Below, in pieces: positions 27,506 to 36,486 of a stretch of 64,000 nt of DNA. The number at the start of each line of letters is the position of its first letter. Positions within the stretch are counted from its first letter, which is position 1. Under the pieces are notes generated by a model. It made no database searches, had not been told where the DNA came from, and saw only the letters and a program-made list of their open reading frames with translations. This DNA comes from Sphingorhabdus lutea. GTDB lineage: Bacteria; Pseudomonadota; Alphaproteobacteria; Sphingomonadales; Sphingomonadaceae. Where the stretch lies: the NCBI RefSeq assembly GCF_001889025.1, contig NZ_CP018154.1, positions 1,974,501-2,038,500 on the forward strand, read 5' to 3'. Position numbers and translations under genes: made by a program.

Positions 27506-29626
27506 ATGACAAATAAAAATTTAAAGATACTCTTATCTGCCTCCGCCCTCTCCTCCCTTTTCATCCCTGCAGTGGGATATGCCCAATCGATCAAAGGTGA
27601 CATGCCGCCGACGGTTGAAAAGGCGCAGGATGATTTTCATAATAATCCTGAAATCATCGTCACCGCCCCATATTTTGAAGATTTGGACTTTTTGGCAGGC
27701 ACATCTGCACTTAGCGGCAGCGAGCTTTCCGTTTTATCACGCGGGCAAATTGGCGATGTTTTAACAAAATTACCCGGTGTATCAGCAACCGGCTTTTCCC
27801 CCGGCGCATCGCGCCCCGTCATTCGCGGCTTTTCTGGCAATCGCGTCATGGTCCTTACCGATGGCATTGGTAATATTGATGCGTCAAATACCTCCGCTGA
27901 CCATGCGGTAACCATTGAAAGCTTAACCGTCGAACGGATTGAGGTATTGCGCGGTCCGGCGGTATTATTATTTGGTGGCCAAGCCGTTGGCGGCGCGGTT
28001 AATGCGCTGGACAAACGCATCCCAAGGTCCGTGCCCGAAGAAACTATTCATCTTGACTTCACAGGCAGCTATTCCACCGCAGCCAAAGAAGGAGCGCTTG
28101 GCGGATCGGCTGATTTCAAACTAACCAATAAATTGGTCGCCCATGTCGATGGCAGTTACCGTAAAAGCAGCGACCTGCGTACCGGCGGATATGTGTTGTC
28201 ACCATCTTTGCGCGAACAGCAATTTGAACTTGTCCAAGAGGCAATAGACGAAGGCGAGTTAGAAGAAGCCGCCGAAGCCGAAGAATTGGCCAATTTGCGC
28301 GGCCGCATCCCCAATAGCGGTGTTGAGACATGGACAGCAGGAACCGGCATTTCATTCATCGATGATGGTGGCTCATTGGGCATTTCATTTTCCATATATG
28401 ATACAAATTATGGAGTGCCAGAAGCTCCATCGGGCGGCCATGACCATGGCGGCGAAGAACCTGCACCGGTTAGCATTGGTCTTCGCCAATATCGCACCGA
28501 TTTACGCGGAGAGGTTGAAGCAGGCGGTTTTATTGACAAAATAAAATTACGCGCTGGATATGCCGATTATCAACATACCGAATTTGAAGGCGATGAGGTT
28601 GGCACTTTATTTTTATCAAAGGGCATTGAATCGCGCTTAGAATTTATTCAGGATAAACGTGGCATTTGGCGCGGCGCATCGGGCGTTCAATATCAATTAC
28701 GTGATTTTAACGCCATTGGTGAAGAGGCATTTGTACCCAAATATAGCAGCCATCAATTTGGCCTTTTCACCCTGCAAGAATTAACATTTGATCCAATTGA
28801 TGTCGAATTTGCCTTGCGATATGACCATAGCAATATCTCATCACAGGCAATTGATTTTGACAGAAATTATGATGCATTTTCTGCGGCAATTGGCGTTGGA
28901 TATTTAATTGGCGATACCAAAATTGGTGTCAATTTTTCCCGCACACAGCGCGCACCAAGCGCGGAGGAACTATTGTCCGACGGGCCGCATATCGCCACGC
29001 AGGCCTATGAAATTGGCGACACAGGATTGAAAACCGAAAAATCACTGAATGCGGAAATTTATGCGCGTTATAACAGCAATAATCTCAACCTAAACGCCAC
29101 ACTATATCTTCATCATTTTAATGATTTTATTTTTGAAGATGCCACCGGCGCAGAGGAAGATGATCTGCCCGTTTTTCAATATTTCCAAAATGATGCCCGT
29201 TTTTATGGCATCGAAACACAGGCTGATATCAAATTTGCCACTATAGGACAGGCAGATTTATGGGCCCATTTTGTGGGTGATTATACCCATGCAAAGGTTA
29301 ATAATGTTGGACCTGTGCCGCGTATCCCGCCGCTTCGTCTATTGGGCGGTTTAGAATGGAAACAAACGACCTTTGACATAAAAGGCGAAGTGGAATGGAA
29401 TGCATCACAAAAACGCATTGCCACATTTGAAACCCCCACAGACAGCTTTACCTTCGTGAATTTGTCGGCAACTTTACGGCCATTTTCGGCCCAGCCTAAT
29501 ATTAGCGTAAATTTGGCGGCGAATAATATTTTCGATGTTGTGGGCCGCCGCGCGGCATCCTTTACAAAGGATTTTGTGCCGCTTGCCGGACGTGATTTCA
29601 GGATCAGCTTTATCAGCAGTTTTTAA
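27506..29626 (+). CDS. znuD: TonB-dependent outer-membrane receptor, ZnuD-like (zinc uptake)
   Basis: A 706 aa outer-membrane transporter. Residues 1-26 are a signal peptide ending at YAQ. A TonB-box-like EIIVTAPY lies at 49-56. The plug domain follows with QIGDVLTKLPGV, RPVIRGFSGNRVMVLTDG and VERIEVLRGPAVLLFGG, and then the beta barrel. The protein ends in aromatic DFRISFISSF, the usual barrel-assembly signal. An extracellular-type loop near residue 310 reads GGHDHGGEEP, the His/Asp-rich feature of ZnuD receptors. An acidic Glu-rich stretch lies at about 243-262. A Zur-like box precedes the gene. Zinc as substrate is inferred from the loop and operator; haem or another metal complex cannot be excluded. 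Confidence 0.75.
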   Translation: MTNKNLKILLSASALSSLFIPAVGYAQSIKGDMPPTVEKAQDDFHNNPEIIVTAPYFEDLDFLAGTSALSGSELSVLSRGQIGDVLTKLPGVSATGFSPGASRPVIRGFSGNRVMVLTDGIGNIDASNTSADHAVTIESLTVERIEVLRGPAVLLFGGQAVGGAVNALDKRIPRSVPEETIHLDFTGSYSTAAKEGALGGSADFKLTNKLVAHVDGSYRKSSDLRTGGYVLSPSLREQQFELVQEAIDEGELEEAAEAEELANLRGRIPNSGVETWTAGTGISFIDDGGSLGISFSIYDTNYGVPEAPSGGHDHGGEEPAPVSIGLRQYRTDLRGEVEAGGFIDKIKLRAGYADYQHTEFEGDEVGTLFLSKGIESRLEFIQDKRGIWRGASGVQYQLRDFNAIGEEAFVPKYSSHQFGLFTLQELTFDPIDVEFALRYDHSNISSQAIDFDRNYDAFSAAIGVGYLIGDTKIGVNFSRTQRAPSAEELLSDGPHIATQAYEIGDTGLKTEKSLNAEIYARYNSNNLNLNATLYLHHFNDFIFEDATGAEEDDLPVFQYFQNDARFYGIETQADIKFATIGQADLWAHFVGDYTHAKVNNVGPVPRIPPLRLLGGLEWKQTTFDIKGEVEWNASQKRIATFETPTDSFTFVNLSATLRPFSAQPNISVNLAANNIFDVVGRRAASFTKDFVPLAGRDFRISFISSF

Positions 29627-29627
29627 A

Positions 29628-30407
29628 TCATTTCGGAATATTGACTGATAGGGGCTTCTTCTCATGACGTGAGGAGAAGCCTATCACTATTATCGCCAAT
29701 TCATATAAAATCACCAATGGCACGCCCAATAAAAATTGCGAAACAATATCAGGCGGGGTTAACACAGCAGCAACAACAAATGCGCCGACAATGGCATAAC
29801 GCCGCCCGGATTTCAGTTGTTGAAGACTTACTATCCCAGCCTTTTCCAACAAAATAAGCAATAATGGCAATAAAAATGAGATACCAAAGCCAAAGATAAA
29901 TGTGGTCACAAAATCAAGATAATTGCCCACACCGGGCAATGCCTCTTGCGTCACGCCGCCAACATCACCCGAAAAGCCAAGTAGGAATTTTAACGCAACC
30001 GGCATCGCAACATAATATGCCATTGCCGCGCCAAGTCCAAATAATATGGGGGTCATCAATAAAAATGGCAAAAATGCCTTTTTCTCATTTGAAAATAAAC
30101 CCGGCGCAATAAAACGCCAAATTTGCGTCGCCAATACCGGAAATGCGACCATAAGCGCGGCAAAAAACGCTACCTTAATTTCGGTAAAAAATGCCTCAAA
30201 TATATTGGTGTAAATAATTTTACCCTGCCCCGCGACCAATAGGGGTTGAACCAAAAATGCAAAAATCGACTTGGCAAAATAAAAACAAACACCAAATGAA
30301 ATGGCCAGCGCCAAAAAACAATAAAGCAACCTTGTGCGCAGCTCTATTAAATGTTCCATCAGGGTCATTTCGCCCTCTTGACCGCCTGTTTCCTTATCCT
30401 CCATCAT
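29628..30407 (-). CDS. tatC: Sec-independent protein translocase TatC
   Basis: The polytopic core of the twin-arginine translocase, which recognises RR signal peptides with TatB. Six hydrophobic segments are visible, together with MEHLIELRTRLL at the N-terminus (the conserved HLxELRxR), FxPGLFSNEKKAFLP, and FGFGISFLLPLLL. At 259 aa it is full length. It begins at 30407 in an ATGA overlap with tatB. Its stop lies one base from the stop of the receptor gene on the other strand. Confidence 0.96.
   Translation of the reverse strand: MMEDKETGGQEGEMTLMEHLIELRTRLLYCFLALAISFGVCFYFAKSIFAFLVQPLLVAGQGKIIYTNIFEAFFTEIKVAFFAALMVAFPVLATQIWRFIAPGLFSNEKKAFLPFLLMTPILFGLGAAMAYYVAMPVALKFLLGFSGDVGGVTQEALPGVGNYLDFVTTFIFGFGISFLLPLLLILLEKAGIVSLQQLKSGRRYAIVGAFVVAAVLTPPDIVSQFLLGVPLVILYELAIIVIGFSSRHEKKPLSVNIPK
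29647..29685. other. Long hairpin in the tatC 3' end between convergent genes
   Basis: GGCTTCTTCTCA (29653-29664) pairs with TGAGGAGAAGCC (29670-29681) with one G-U wobble and a 5-nt loop. GATA/TATC extend the stem across a 2-nt bulge. It lies inside the last codons of tatC and 21 nt past the receptor's stop. No T-tract follows on either strand. It could act as a transcript-end stabiliser for both convergent messages. Confidence 0.45.
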
Positions 30408-30736
30408 AAAGGCAGCTCTTCATTTTTCGGTTTATTATCATCTGATTTTACAGTTTTTTTTGTCCCATCCTTGGCATCAGCATCATTTTCATAATCGCTC
30501 ATCGGATGTTCGCGCATGATATTTTCATTTTGCGCCTGCCATTCTTTTTTCAGCTCATCCAATTCCGCCTCGCGCACCATTTCATCAAATCCAGAGCGGA
30601 TTTTGCCTGTTACACGGCGCGCCTTTGCCACAAAGCCACCAACTTTGCGCATTACAGCGGGCAATTCCTTTGGGCCAATCACCACCAGGGCAATTAACGC
30701 AACGACCAGAAATTCTGAAGATGCTACATCAAACAT
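30404..30736 (-). CDS. tatB: Sec-independent protein translocase TatB
   Basis: A 110 aa single-span protein with the TatB pattern. A short periplasmic MFDVASSEF is followed by one membrane helix with the hinge VVIGPKELP. An amphipathic helix (VMRKVGGFVAKARR) and a charged, acidic tail complete it. The Glu in the first turn (SSEFLVV) and GPKELP are diagnostic of TatB rather than TatA. It sits between tatA and tatC in the standard order. Confidence 0.95.
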   Translation of the reverse strand: MFDVASSEFLVVALIALVVIGPKELPAVMRKVGGFVAKARRVTGKIRSGFDEMVREAELDELKKEWQAQNENIMREHPMSDYENDADAKDGTKKTVKSDDNKPKNEELPL

Positions 30737-30751
30737 ATAAAAACCGCAGGA

Positions 30752-31003
30752 TTAATCCTGTTTATCGGCTTCCTTGACCGGTTCTGCTGCTGCAGAGGGA
30801 GTGGGAGCGGCGCTGCTCTCACCAATTTTCTTTGGGGCATTTGCCTCTGCTTCATCTTCGGCCATACCTTTTTTAAAGCTTTTAATTCCTTTGGCCACAT
30901 CCCCCATCATGTCGGAAAAACGGCCCTTGCCAAATAATAACAGCACCAAAATACCAACGACCAGCCAATGCCAAATACTCAAACCACCCATAATTTGCTC
31001 CAT
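30752..31003 (-). CDS. tatA: Sec-independent protein translocase TatA
   Basis: The pore-forming subunit of the twin-arginine translocase. It is 83 aa, with a short N-terminus (GGLSIWHWL), one membrane helix, the FGKGRFSD hinge, an amphipathic helix with GIKSFKKGM, and an acidic Ala/Pro tail. It is the first gene of tatABC; tatB follows after 15 nt. Confidence 0.95.
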   Translation of the reverse strand: MEQIMGGLSIWHWLVVGILVLLLFGKGRFSDMMGDVAKGIKSFKKGMAEDEAEANAPKKIGESSAAPTPSAAAEPVKEADKQD

Positions 31004-31120
31004 TCAGGCCAATTTTTCGGCCAATCATCTTCAATAAATTTAATATAGGCGCAATTTGCGCATTATCCAATATAGTATCCGCAAAGTTAGAATTTATTCG
31101 ATCAATAAAATGTGAATTGA

Positions 31121-31145
31121 TAAAAAATGGGCAAAAACTGCGCCC
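31121..31145 (-). terminator. Weak terminator after scpB
   Basis: On the minus strand, 8 nt beyond the scpB stop, a short GGGC/GCCC stem (31145-31142 with 31132-31129) is followed by ATTTTTTA. The stem is only 4 bp, so some transcripts may read through into tatABC. Confidence 0.35.
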
Positions 31146-31153
31146 TATTCGTT

Positions 31154-31777
31154 CTATTCGCCATCATCTTCACCATTGCTTTTTTCATCCTCACTATCAT
31201 TATCGGCGTTATCATCATCTACATGAAAATCCATGCTCTCCATCGCCTCATCCACGGGGTCGAGCAAACCTGCAGCGCGCAAATCATCAATTCCGGGCAA
31301 ATCGCGCCGACTTTCCAACCCAAAATGCGTTAAAAAATCATCGGTTATTTTATAAATTAACGGGCGGCCCACAACCTCGCGCCGTCCGGCAGGGCGAACC
31401 CATCCTGCCTCCATTAACACATCCAAAGTCCCCTTGGAAATTTGTACACCCCTTATCGCCTCAATCTCTGCACGGCTGACAGGTTGATGATAGGCAATAA
31501 TAGCCAATGTCTCCACCGCTGCGCGGCTTAATTTACGCACATCATCCTTGGTCCGCCGCAACAAATGGGCAAAATTTGGCGATGTTTCAAAATGCCATCG
31601 CCGCCCTCTTTTCACCAAATTCACCCCGCGATTTTCATAATGCTTGGTCAAAATTTGCAAGGCATTTTCTATATCGCCCTGCTCTCCCACAATTTTTTGC
31701 AATTCCAATATGCTAATCGGTTCTTCGCTGGCAAAAATGGCCGCCTCGAGTGCGCGTTCAAAAATATCATCGCCCAT
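31154..31777 (-). CDS. scpB: Segregation and condensation protein B
   Basis: ScpB is the winged-helix kleisin-interacting subunit of the SMC condensin complex, acting in chromosome compaction and segregation. The protein shows LEAAIFASEEPISILEL, then RAAVETLAIIAYHQPVSRAEIEAIRGV, recognisable as LAIIAYHQPVSR-EIE-IRGV. GWVRPAGRREVVGRPLIY follows and an acidic Asp/Glu-rich tail closes it. At 207 aa the length is normal. It directly abuts scpA. Confidence 0.94.
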   Translation of the reverse strand: MGDDIFERALEAAIFASEEPISILELQKIVGEQGDIENALQILTKHYENRGVNLVKRGRRWHFETSPNFAHLLRRTKDDVRKLSRAAVETLAIIAYHQPVSRAEIEAIRGVQISKGTLDVLMEAGWVRPAGRREVVGRPLIYKITDDFLTHFGLESRRDLPGIDDLRAAGLLDPVDEAMESMDFHVDDDNADNDSEDEKSNGEDDGE

Positions 31778-32659
31778 TTAATGCGCTCCATCCTTGGGCA
31801 TGCCGGCCATTTGCCGCAACATCAAAGGCGCAAAGGGCGCATCTTGGCGAATTTCAACCCTGCCATGACGGGCCAATTCCAATGATGCCAAAAATGTGGA
31901 TGCAAGCGCCGATTTACGATAGCCCGCATCTGCGCCTTCGCCCGCGCCCTCCCCCGCAAGGTTAAGGGGTAGGAAAGCAGAAATCTCGGTCCATTGTATA
32001 GCATGGCCAATCATTTTGGAAATTCGCGATAATGCATCCTCCAATGTCATGACGCGGCGTCTTTTCACCATATGAATGGCGGGCTTATTTCTGGATTGCA
32101 CCTGACCATAGGCGGTCATTAAATCAAATAAATTACACGTCCATTTACGCTGTTTTACGATTTTTAATCCCTCTGGCGTGCCGCGAAAAAAAACATCACG
32201 GCCAATTCTGTTCCGCGCCAATAACCGCCCGCCGGCCTCTCGCATCGCGTTTAATCGCTCCAATCGCAATTGTAACCGCAGGGCAAGTTCCTCTGGCGAG
32301 GGGTCAATAGCCGGGTCTTTAGGTAATAATAAACCCGATTTTAAATAGGTAAGCCAAGCCGCCATCACCAAATAATCAGCCGCCAATTCCAATTTTAAAT
32401 GCCGCGCACGTTCCACAAAATCAAGATATTGGGCCACCAGATCAAGGATGGATATCTGCCTTAAATCCACCTTTTGATGACGCGCAAGGGCCAATAATAA
32501 ATCAAGCGGCCCTTCCCACCCATCAATATCAATGGTCAGGACATATTGATCATCCTGTTCATTTTTTACGCCCGTTTGCGTGTCGCCAAATAAAAATTCT
32601 GCTTCTCCCACAATATTTGATGTGGAGGAGACAGGAGATATTTCGTCAATTTTCGGCAT
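31778..32659 (-). CDS. scpA: Segregation and condensation protein A
   Basis: ScpA is the kleisin that bridges SMC heads. The N-terminal domain has FEGPLDLLL-like residues (GWEGPLDLLLALARHQKVD), followed by ILDLVAQYLDFV and DYLVMAAWLTYLKSGLLLP. The C-terminal winged helix includes FLASLELARHGRVEIRQD. At 293 aa it is full length. Its start overlaps the nagZ stop by one base (TAATG) and its stop abuts scpB, so nagZ-scpA-scpB form one coupled unit. Confidence 0.94.
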   Translation of the reverse strand: MPKIDEISPVSSTSNIVGEAEFLFGDTQTGVKNEQDDQYVLTIDIDGWEGPLDLLLALARHQKVDLRQISILDLVAQYLDFVERARHLKLELAADYLVMAAWLTYLKSGLLLPKDPAIDPSPEELALRLQLRLERLNAMREAGGRLLARNRIGRDVFFRGTPEGLKIVKQRKWTCNLFDLMTAYGQVQSRNKPAIHMVKRRRVMTLEDALSRISKMIGHAIQWTEISAFLPLNLAGEGAGEGADAGYRKSALASTFLASLELARHGRVEIRQDAPFAPLMLRQMAGMPKDGAH

Positions 32660-33666
32660 TAAGCCGCCATTGCCAATAGCGCGTCTCTTTTCGCGATTAA
32701 CGCATCATATTCATCGCGCGGCTGCATGCTTAATCCTTGCATGGCGCGGTCCAAACGCGCCAATGATTGCGGCGTCATGTCGGGCAGTTTTTCTGCCATT
32801 GCGGTCATATCGTCCATTTTCCCCCAACAATTTAACGCGACATCGCATCCCGCCTCAATTGCCTGCTTCGCCAAATCGGCAATATCGCCTTGTAACGCCT
32901 TCATATCCAAATCATCCGACATTAACCAACCATCAAAACCAATTTGGCCGCGAATAATATTTTGAATGATTGCTGGCGACAATGTGGCACAATTTTCTTT
33001 GTCCCACGCGGTATAAACAATATGCGCCGTCATCGCCATTGCGGATTGATTTAATTGTTTAAACGGCGCCATATCATGCTGTAAATCTTCTTCGCTGGCG
33101 TCCACAATTGGCAATTCCAAATGGCTATCGCTTTTTGATCTGCCATGGCCTGGAATATGTTTTAATATGCCCGCCACGCCGGCGCGCGCCATGCCGTCCA
33201 ACACCGCCTGTCCCAATGCGGCAACTCGCTGCGGCTCACGTCCCAATGCACGGTCGCCAATAATATCATGTGCGCCCTCTTGCCGCACATCCAATAATGG
33301 CAAACAATTTACACTCACCCCTGCGGCGGCCAGATGATGCGCCAATGCCTCTGCATTTATGCGCGCCGCCTCAATCGCGCTAATCGGGGAGATATCATAT
33401 AATTTATCAAATATTTCGCCATTTGGGAATTTGGGCCATAATGGAGCGGTCATTCTTTGCACGCGTCCACCCTCTTGATCGATTAAAATGGGCACATTGT
33501 CACGGCCCGACAATGCCCGCAAATCATCGGTCAACCGCCGTAAATTTTCTTTATCATCAATATTTCGGCCAAATAAAATATATCCCGCCGGATTAGATTC
33601 TTTGAAAAAGGCGCGTTCATTTTCGCTTAAACTTGTGCCCAAAAAACCAAAAATCGCAGGTAACAT
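32659..33666 (-). CDS. nagZ: Beta-N-acetylhexosaminidase NagZ
   Basis: A family 3 glycosidase that removes GlcNAc from anhydro-muropeptides in cytoplasmic peptidoglycan recycling. It shows YILFGRNIDDKENLRRL, LIDQEGGRVQRM, GILKHIPGHGRSKSDSHLELP, seen as KHIPGHGR and the catalytic His in DSHLELP, and the nucleophile Asp in MSDDLDMKAL. I start at the ATG at 33666; the codon before it is a TTG. The product is 335 aa. A muropeptide permease (AmpG-like) is encoded at 54-56 kb of the window. Confidence 0.94.
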   Translation of the reverse strand: MLPAIFGFLGTSLSENERAFFKESNPAGYILFGRNIDDKENLRRLTDDLRALSGRDNVPILIDQEGGRVQRMTAPLWPKFPNGEIFDKLYDISPISAIEAARINAEALAHHLAAAGVSVNCLPLLDVRQEGAHDIIGDRALGREPQRVAALGQAVLDGMARAGVAGILKHIPGHGRSKSDSHLELPIVDASEEDLQHDMAPFKQLNQSAMAMTAHIVYTAWDKENCATLSPAIIQNIIRGQIGFDGWLMSDDLDMKALQGDIADLAKQAIEAGCDVALNCWGKMDDMTAMAEKLPDMTPQSLARLDRAMQGLSMQPRDEYDALIAKRDALLAMAA

Positions 33667-33870
33667 CAATTTTCCCCAATAATATATTATAGCCGTATAA
33701 TATATTTCATTGCTGCGGATTTAGGCTTTATTCTTCGCGTAGACAAGCGGCATGACTAAGAAAATTGTGTATAATCTTATCAATATTATAACGTAAAAAA
33801 GCGATGCCGCCCAATATTGACATTTGACCAATATTAAACGCGCACCGCTTTTTCATAAAATTTAATAATA

Positions 33871-34590
33871 TTAACGAACAACCAAGCAATTTTCACCCGC
33901 CGCACGCAATTTGGCGCAGATATCCTGTGCCTGTGCAGCATTGCCGACCCCCGCCTGTAAACGGAAAATTTTGCGGCCATTATCAACCTTGCCTTCAACA
34001 ATTTTACGGTTGGCCGAGGATAGAAAACCAAAACGACTGGAAAGGCCAGACCATGCATTTTGCGCCGATGCAGAATCGCTAAACGCGCCAAGCTGCACCA
34101 TTGCACCCGATGCACCGCCATTATTGGACGCACCATTTGCGGCCGCATTACCCTTGGCCGGTTCATTGCCATTTGCCGATGGATTGACCCCTGCTTTTGC
34201 AGTGGGGCTTTGCATATTTTCTTTTTCAGGGCCGGCGCCTGTGGGCAATTTTCGGCCATCGCTTGCCGCATAGGCCGCATCGCCCTCACCCTCAAAACTC
34301 TTGCCCTGGGGGTCTTCGGCCTTAACCTTATAATCGCCCTCTTGCGCGACGATTAAATCACCATTGCCAATGCCGCCTTGGGCGTTTTGGTTTCTTTGCC
34401 ACCAATAAATACCGCCAATAATGGCCGCCAACATGGCCAATCCCGCCAATAATAACCCGATTATCCTGCTTGATGAAGGGCCGCTATCATATTCATAATC
34501 ATCCGCCGTTTCCAACCAGGGCAGACGCTCTGTATCATCAAGGCCCAGACCCTGTTCATCCCCATCATATCCGTGATCATTATTCATCAT
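33871..34590 (-). CDS. SPOR-domain membrane protein
   Basis: A bitopic protein of about 240 aa. An acidic cytoplasmic part (about 1-38) is followed by one membrane helix at about 41-62. A low-complexity Gly/Asn/Ala linker leads to a C-terminal SPOR domain (MVQLGAFSDSASAQNAW, then FRLQAGVGNAAQAQDICAKLRA). SPOR domains home to septal peptidoglycan, so a division-site role like that of FtsN or DedD is plausible. I place the start at the ATG pair near 34590 because GCGGGGAT precedes it; an upstream ATG at 34620 has no ribosome site. The gene lies 43 nt downstream of argS on the same strand. Confidence 0.8.
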   Translation of the reverse strand: MMNNDHGYDGDEQGLGLDDTERLPWLETADDYEYDSGPSSSRIIGLLLAGLAMLAAIIGGIYWWQRNQNAQGGIGNGDLIVAQEGDYKVKAEDPQGKSFEGEGDAAYAASDGRKLPTGAGPEKENMQSPTAKAGVNPSANGNEPAKGNAAANGASNNGGASGAMVQLGAFSDSASAQNAWSGLSSRFGFLSSANRKIVEGKVDNGRKIFRLQAGVGNAAQAQDICAKLRAAGENCLVVR

Positions 34591-34633
34591 ATTATCATCC
34601 CCGCATTTTTTCAGCGTCATTAAAAATATAAAA

Positions 34634-36361
34634 CTACATCTTTATACTTGCCTCAACCCCCAAAATATGAAGGCCATTTTTAATAACTTGCCCTATTTTT
34701 TCGGCTAAGAAAAGCCTTGCCGAGCTTAGCTTTTCATCCTGTGCCAATATGAAGCGTTTTTCGGGGCGGTCATTACCAATATTCCAATATGCATGATAAG
34801 CTGCTGCAATATCACCCAAATAAAATGCGATGCGGTGTGGTTCATATGCTTTTGCAGCGGCCTCAACTATTCGCGGGAAATTGGCCGCTTCTTTAATCAG
34901 CGCGATTTCCTCTGCGCCCAATTGATCCAAAAATTCAGCGCTTGGCACAAAATTTTCTTCTTCTTTTGCCTTTCTGATGGTCGAACAAATACGGGCATGG
35001 GCATATTGCACATAAAAAACCGGATTATCTTTTGACGCCTCAATCACCTTGGCAAAGTCAAAATCCATTTGTGCATCGGCCTTGCGCGTTAACATGGTGA
35101 AACGCACCACATCCTTGCCCACTTCTTCGACCACTTCGGCCAATGTCACAAAGCTGCCGGAACGTTTCGACATTTTAACCGGTTCGCCATTGCGCAGTAA
35201 TTTAACCATTTGGACCAATTTAATGTCAAAGTCGATTTGCCCCTTGGTCAGGGCGGCAACCGCCGATTTAATCCGCTTTACCGTGCCCGCATGGTCCGCC
35301 CCCCAAATGTTAATCATCACATCTACATTATGGCTTTTTTGATGATGATATGCCATATCCGCGCCAAAATAGGTCCATTTGCCGTCAGATTTCTTAATAG
35401 GCCTATCCTGATCATCGCCAAATTTGGTTGATCGGAAAAGAGGCAGCTCAATCGGCTCCCAATCCTCTATAACCTTGCCCTTGGGCGCTTCCAATATACC
35501 ATCATAAACCAAATCCTGGCTACGCAGCCATTTTTCGGCCTCCTCTGCCTTGCCTTCTTTATGAAGCGCCGCTTCGGATGAAAATAAATCATGCTTTATG
35601 CCCAACAGGCCAAGATCAGCTCTGATCATATCCATCATGGCATCGACCGCGGTTTCGCGGAAAATTTGCAGCCACTCGGCCTCATCCTTGCCCAAATAGG
35701 CATCGCCAAATTTATCGGCCAATAATTTACCCACCGGAATTAAATAATCCCCAGGATATAGTCCCTCGGCCAATTGGCCCACATCATGGCCCAATGCCTC
35801 TGCATAACGGTGATAGGCCGAACGCGCCAACACATCCACTTGCCCGCCCGCATCATTGATATAATATTCACGAACCACTTCATATCCGGCAAATTCCATC
35901 AATCCGGCCAATGCGTCACCCACCACAGCACCGCGGCAATGGCCCATATGCATGGGGCCGGTGGGATTTGCCGAAACATATTCAATATTTGCCCTTTTCC
36001 CCTTGCCCAATATGGAACGCCCATATTCATCGCCAAACTTAGCAATAATATTCAGCTCATCCAGCCAGCTTTCCCGCGTCAATCGCAGGTTGATAAAGCC
36101 AGGCCCGGCGATATCGCCGCCATCCACCATCGCCAAATCGGTTATTTTAGGAAGGATAATTTGTGCCAAGGTGCGCGGATTTGTTCCCGCCGGTTTGGCC
36201 AACACCATCGCAACATTGGTTGAAATATCCCCATGGCTGGCATCACGTGGCGGCTCGACCGTTATATTGGCGCGTGACAGACCTGCAGGCAAGGCTTTTT
36301 CCGCCTCCAGCGCGTCTAAAATCCTGTGTAATTCATCAGTAAATTTTGCAAAAATGCTCAC
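34634..36361 (-). CDS. argS: Arginyl-tRNA synthetase
   Basis: A class I aminoacyl-tRNA synthetase charging tRNA-Arg. It shows EPPRDASHGDISTNVAM, the HxGH signature in PTGPMHMGHCRG, and the KMSKR loop in GEPVKMSKRSGSFV. The C-terminal anticodon-binding region contains YVQYAHARICS and ends with GLHILGVEA. I start at the GTG at 36361 (S-I-F-A-K-F follows), giving 575 aa, close to the E. coli length of 577. A frame reading back to 36409 adds residues not expected in the family and lacks a better ribosome site. Confidence 0.95.
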   Translation of the reverse strand: MSIFAKFTDELHRILDALEAEKALPAGLSRANITVEPPRDASHGDISTNVAMVLAKPAGTNPRTLAQIILPKITDLAMVDGGDIAGPGFINLRLTRESWLDELNIIAKFGDEYGRSILGKGKRANIEYVSANPTGPMHMGHCRGAVVGDALAGLMEFAGYEVVREYYINDAGGQVDVLARSAYHRYAEALGHDVGQLAEGLYPGDYLIPVGKLLADKFGDAYLGKDEAEWLQIFRETAVDAMMDMIRADLGLLGIKHDLFSSEAALHKEGKAEEAEKWLRSQDLVYDGILEAPKGKVIEDWEPIELPLFRSTKFGDDQDRPIKKSDGKWTYFGADMAYHHQKSHNVDVMINIWGADHAGTVKRIKSAVAALTKGQIDFDIKLVQMVKLLRNGEPVKMSKRSGSFVTLAEVVEEVGKDVVRFTMLTRKADAQMDFDFAKVIEASKDNPVFYVQYAHARICSTIRKAKEEENFVPSAEFLDQLGAEEIALIKEAANFPRIVEAAAKAYEPHRIAFYLGDIAAAYHAYWNIGNDRPEKRFILAQDEKLSSARLFLAEKIGQVIKNGLHILGVEASIKM

Positions 36362-36403
36362 GTTACAATATCCAACCCATAATAAAAAGTTCATCATTCC
36401 AAA

Positions 36404-36435
36404 TGACAAAAAGAATAGCCATTATCAATGGCTAT
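36404..36435 (-). terminator. Rho-independent terminator of the lipoprotein gene
   Basis: ATAGCCATT (36415-36423) and AATGGCTAT (36427-36435) form a 9-bp stem with a 3-nt loop. On the minus strand TCTTTTTGTC follows. It lies between the lipoprotein gene and argS, so argS likely has its own promoter just downstream. Confidence 0.6.
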
Positions 36436-36486
36436 CCCAAAAAATTCATCGCTCAACGCCAAAATATTGGCGCAAATTATTAAAAA

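Noticed and set aside
33766..33774. Single DnaA-box-like TTATACACA
   Set aside because: Only one site, with no cluster, AT-rich unwinding region or dnaA-type gene context; expected by chance.
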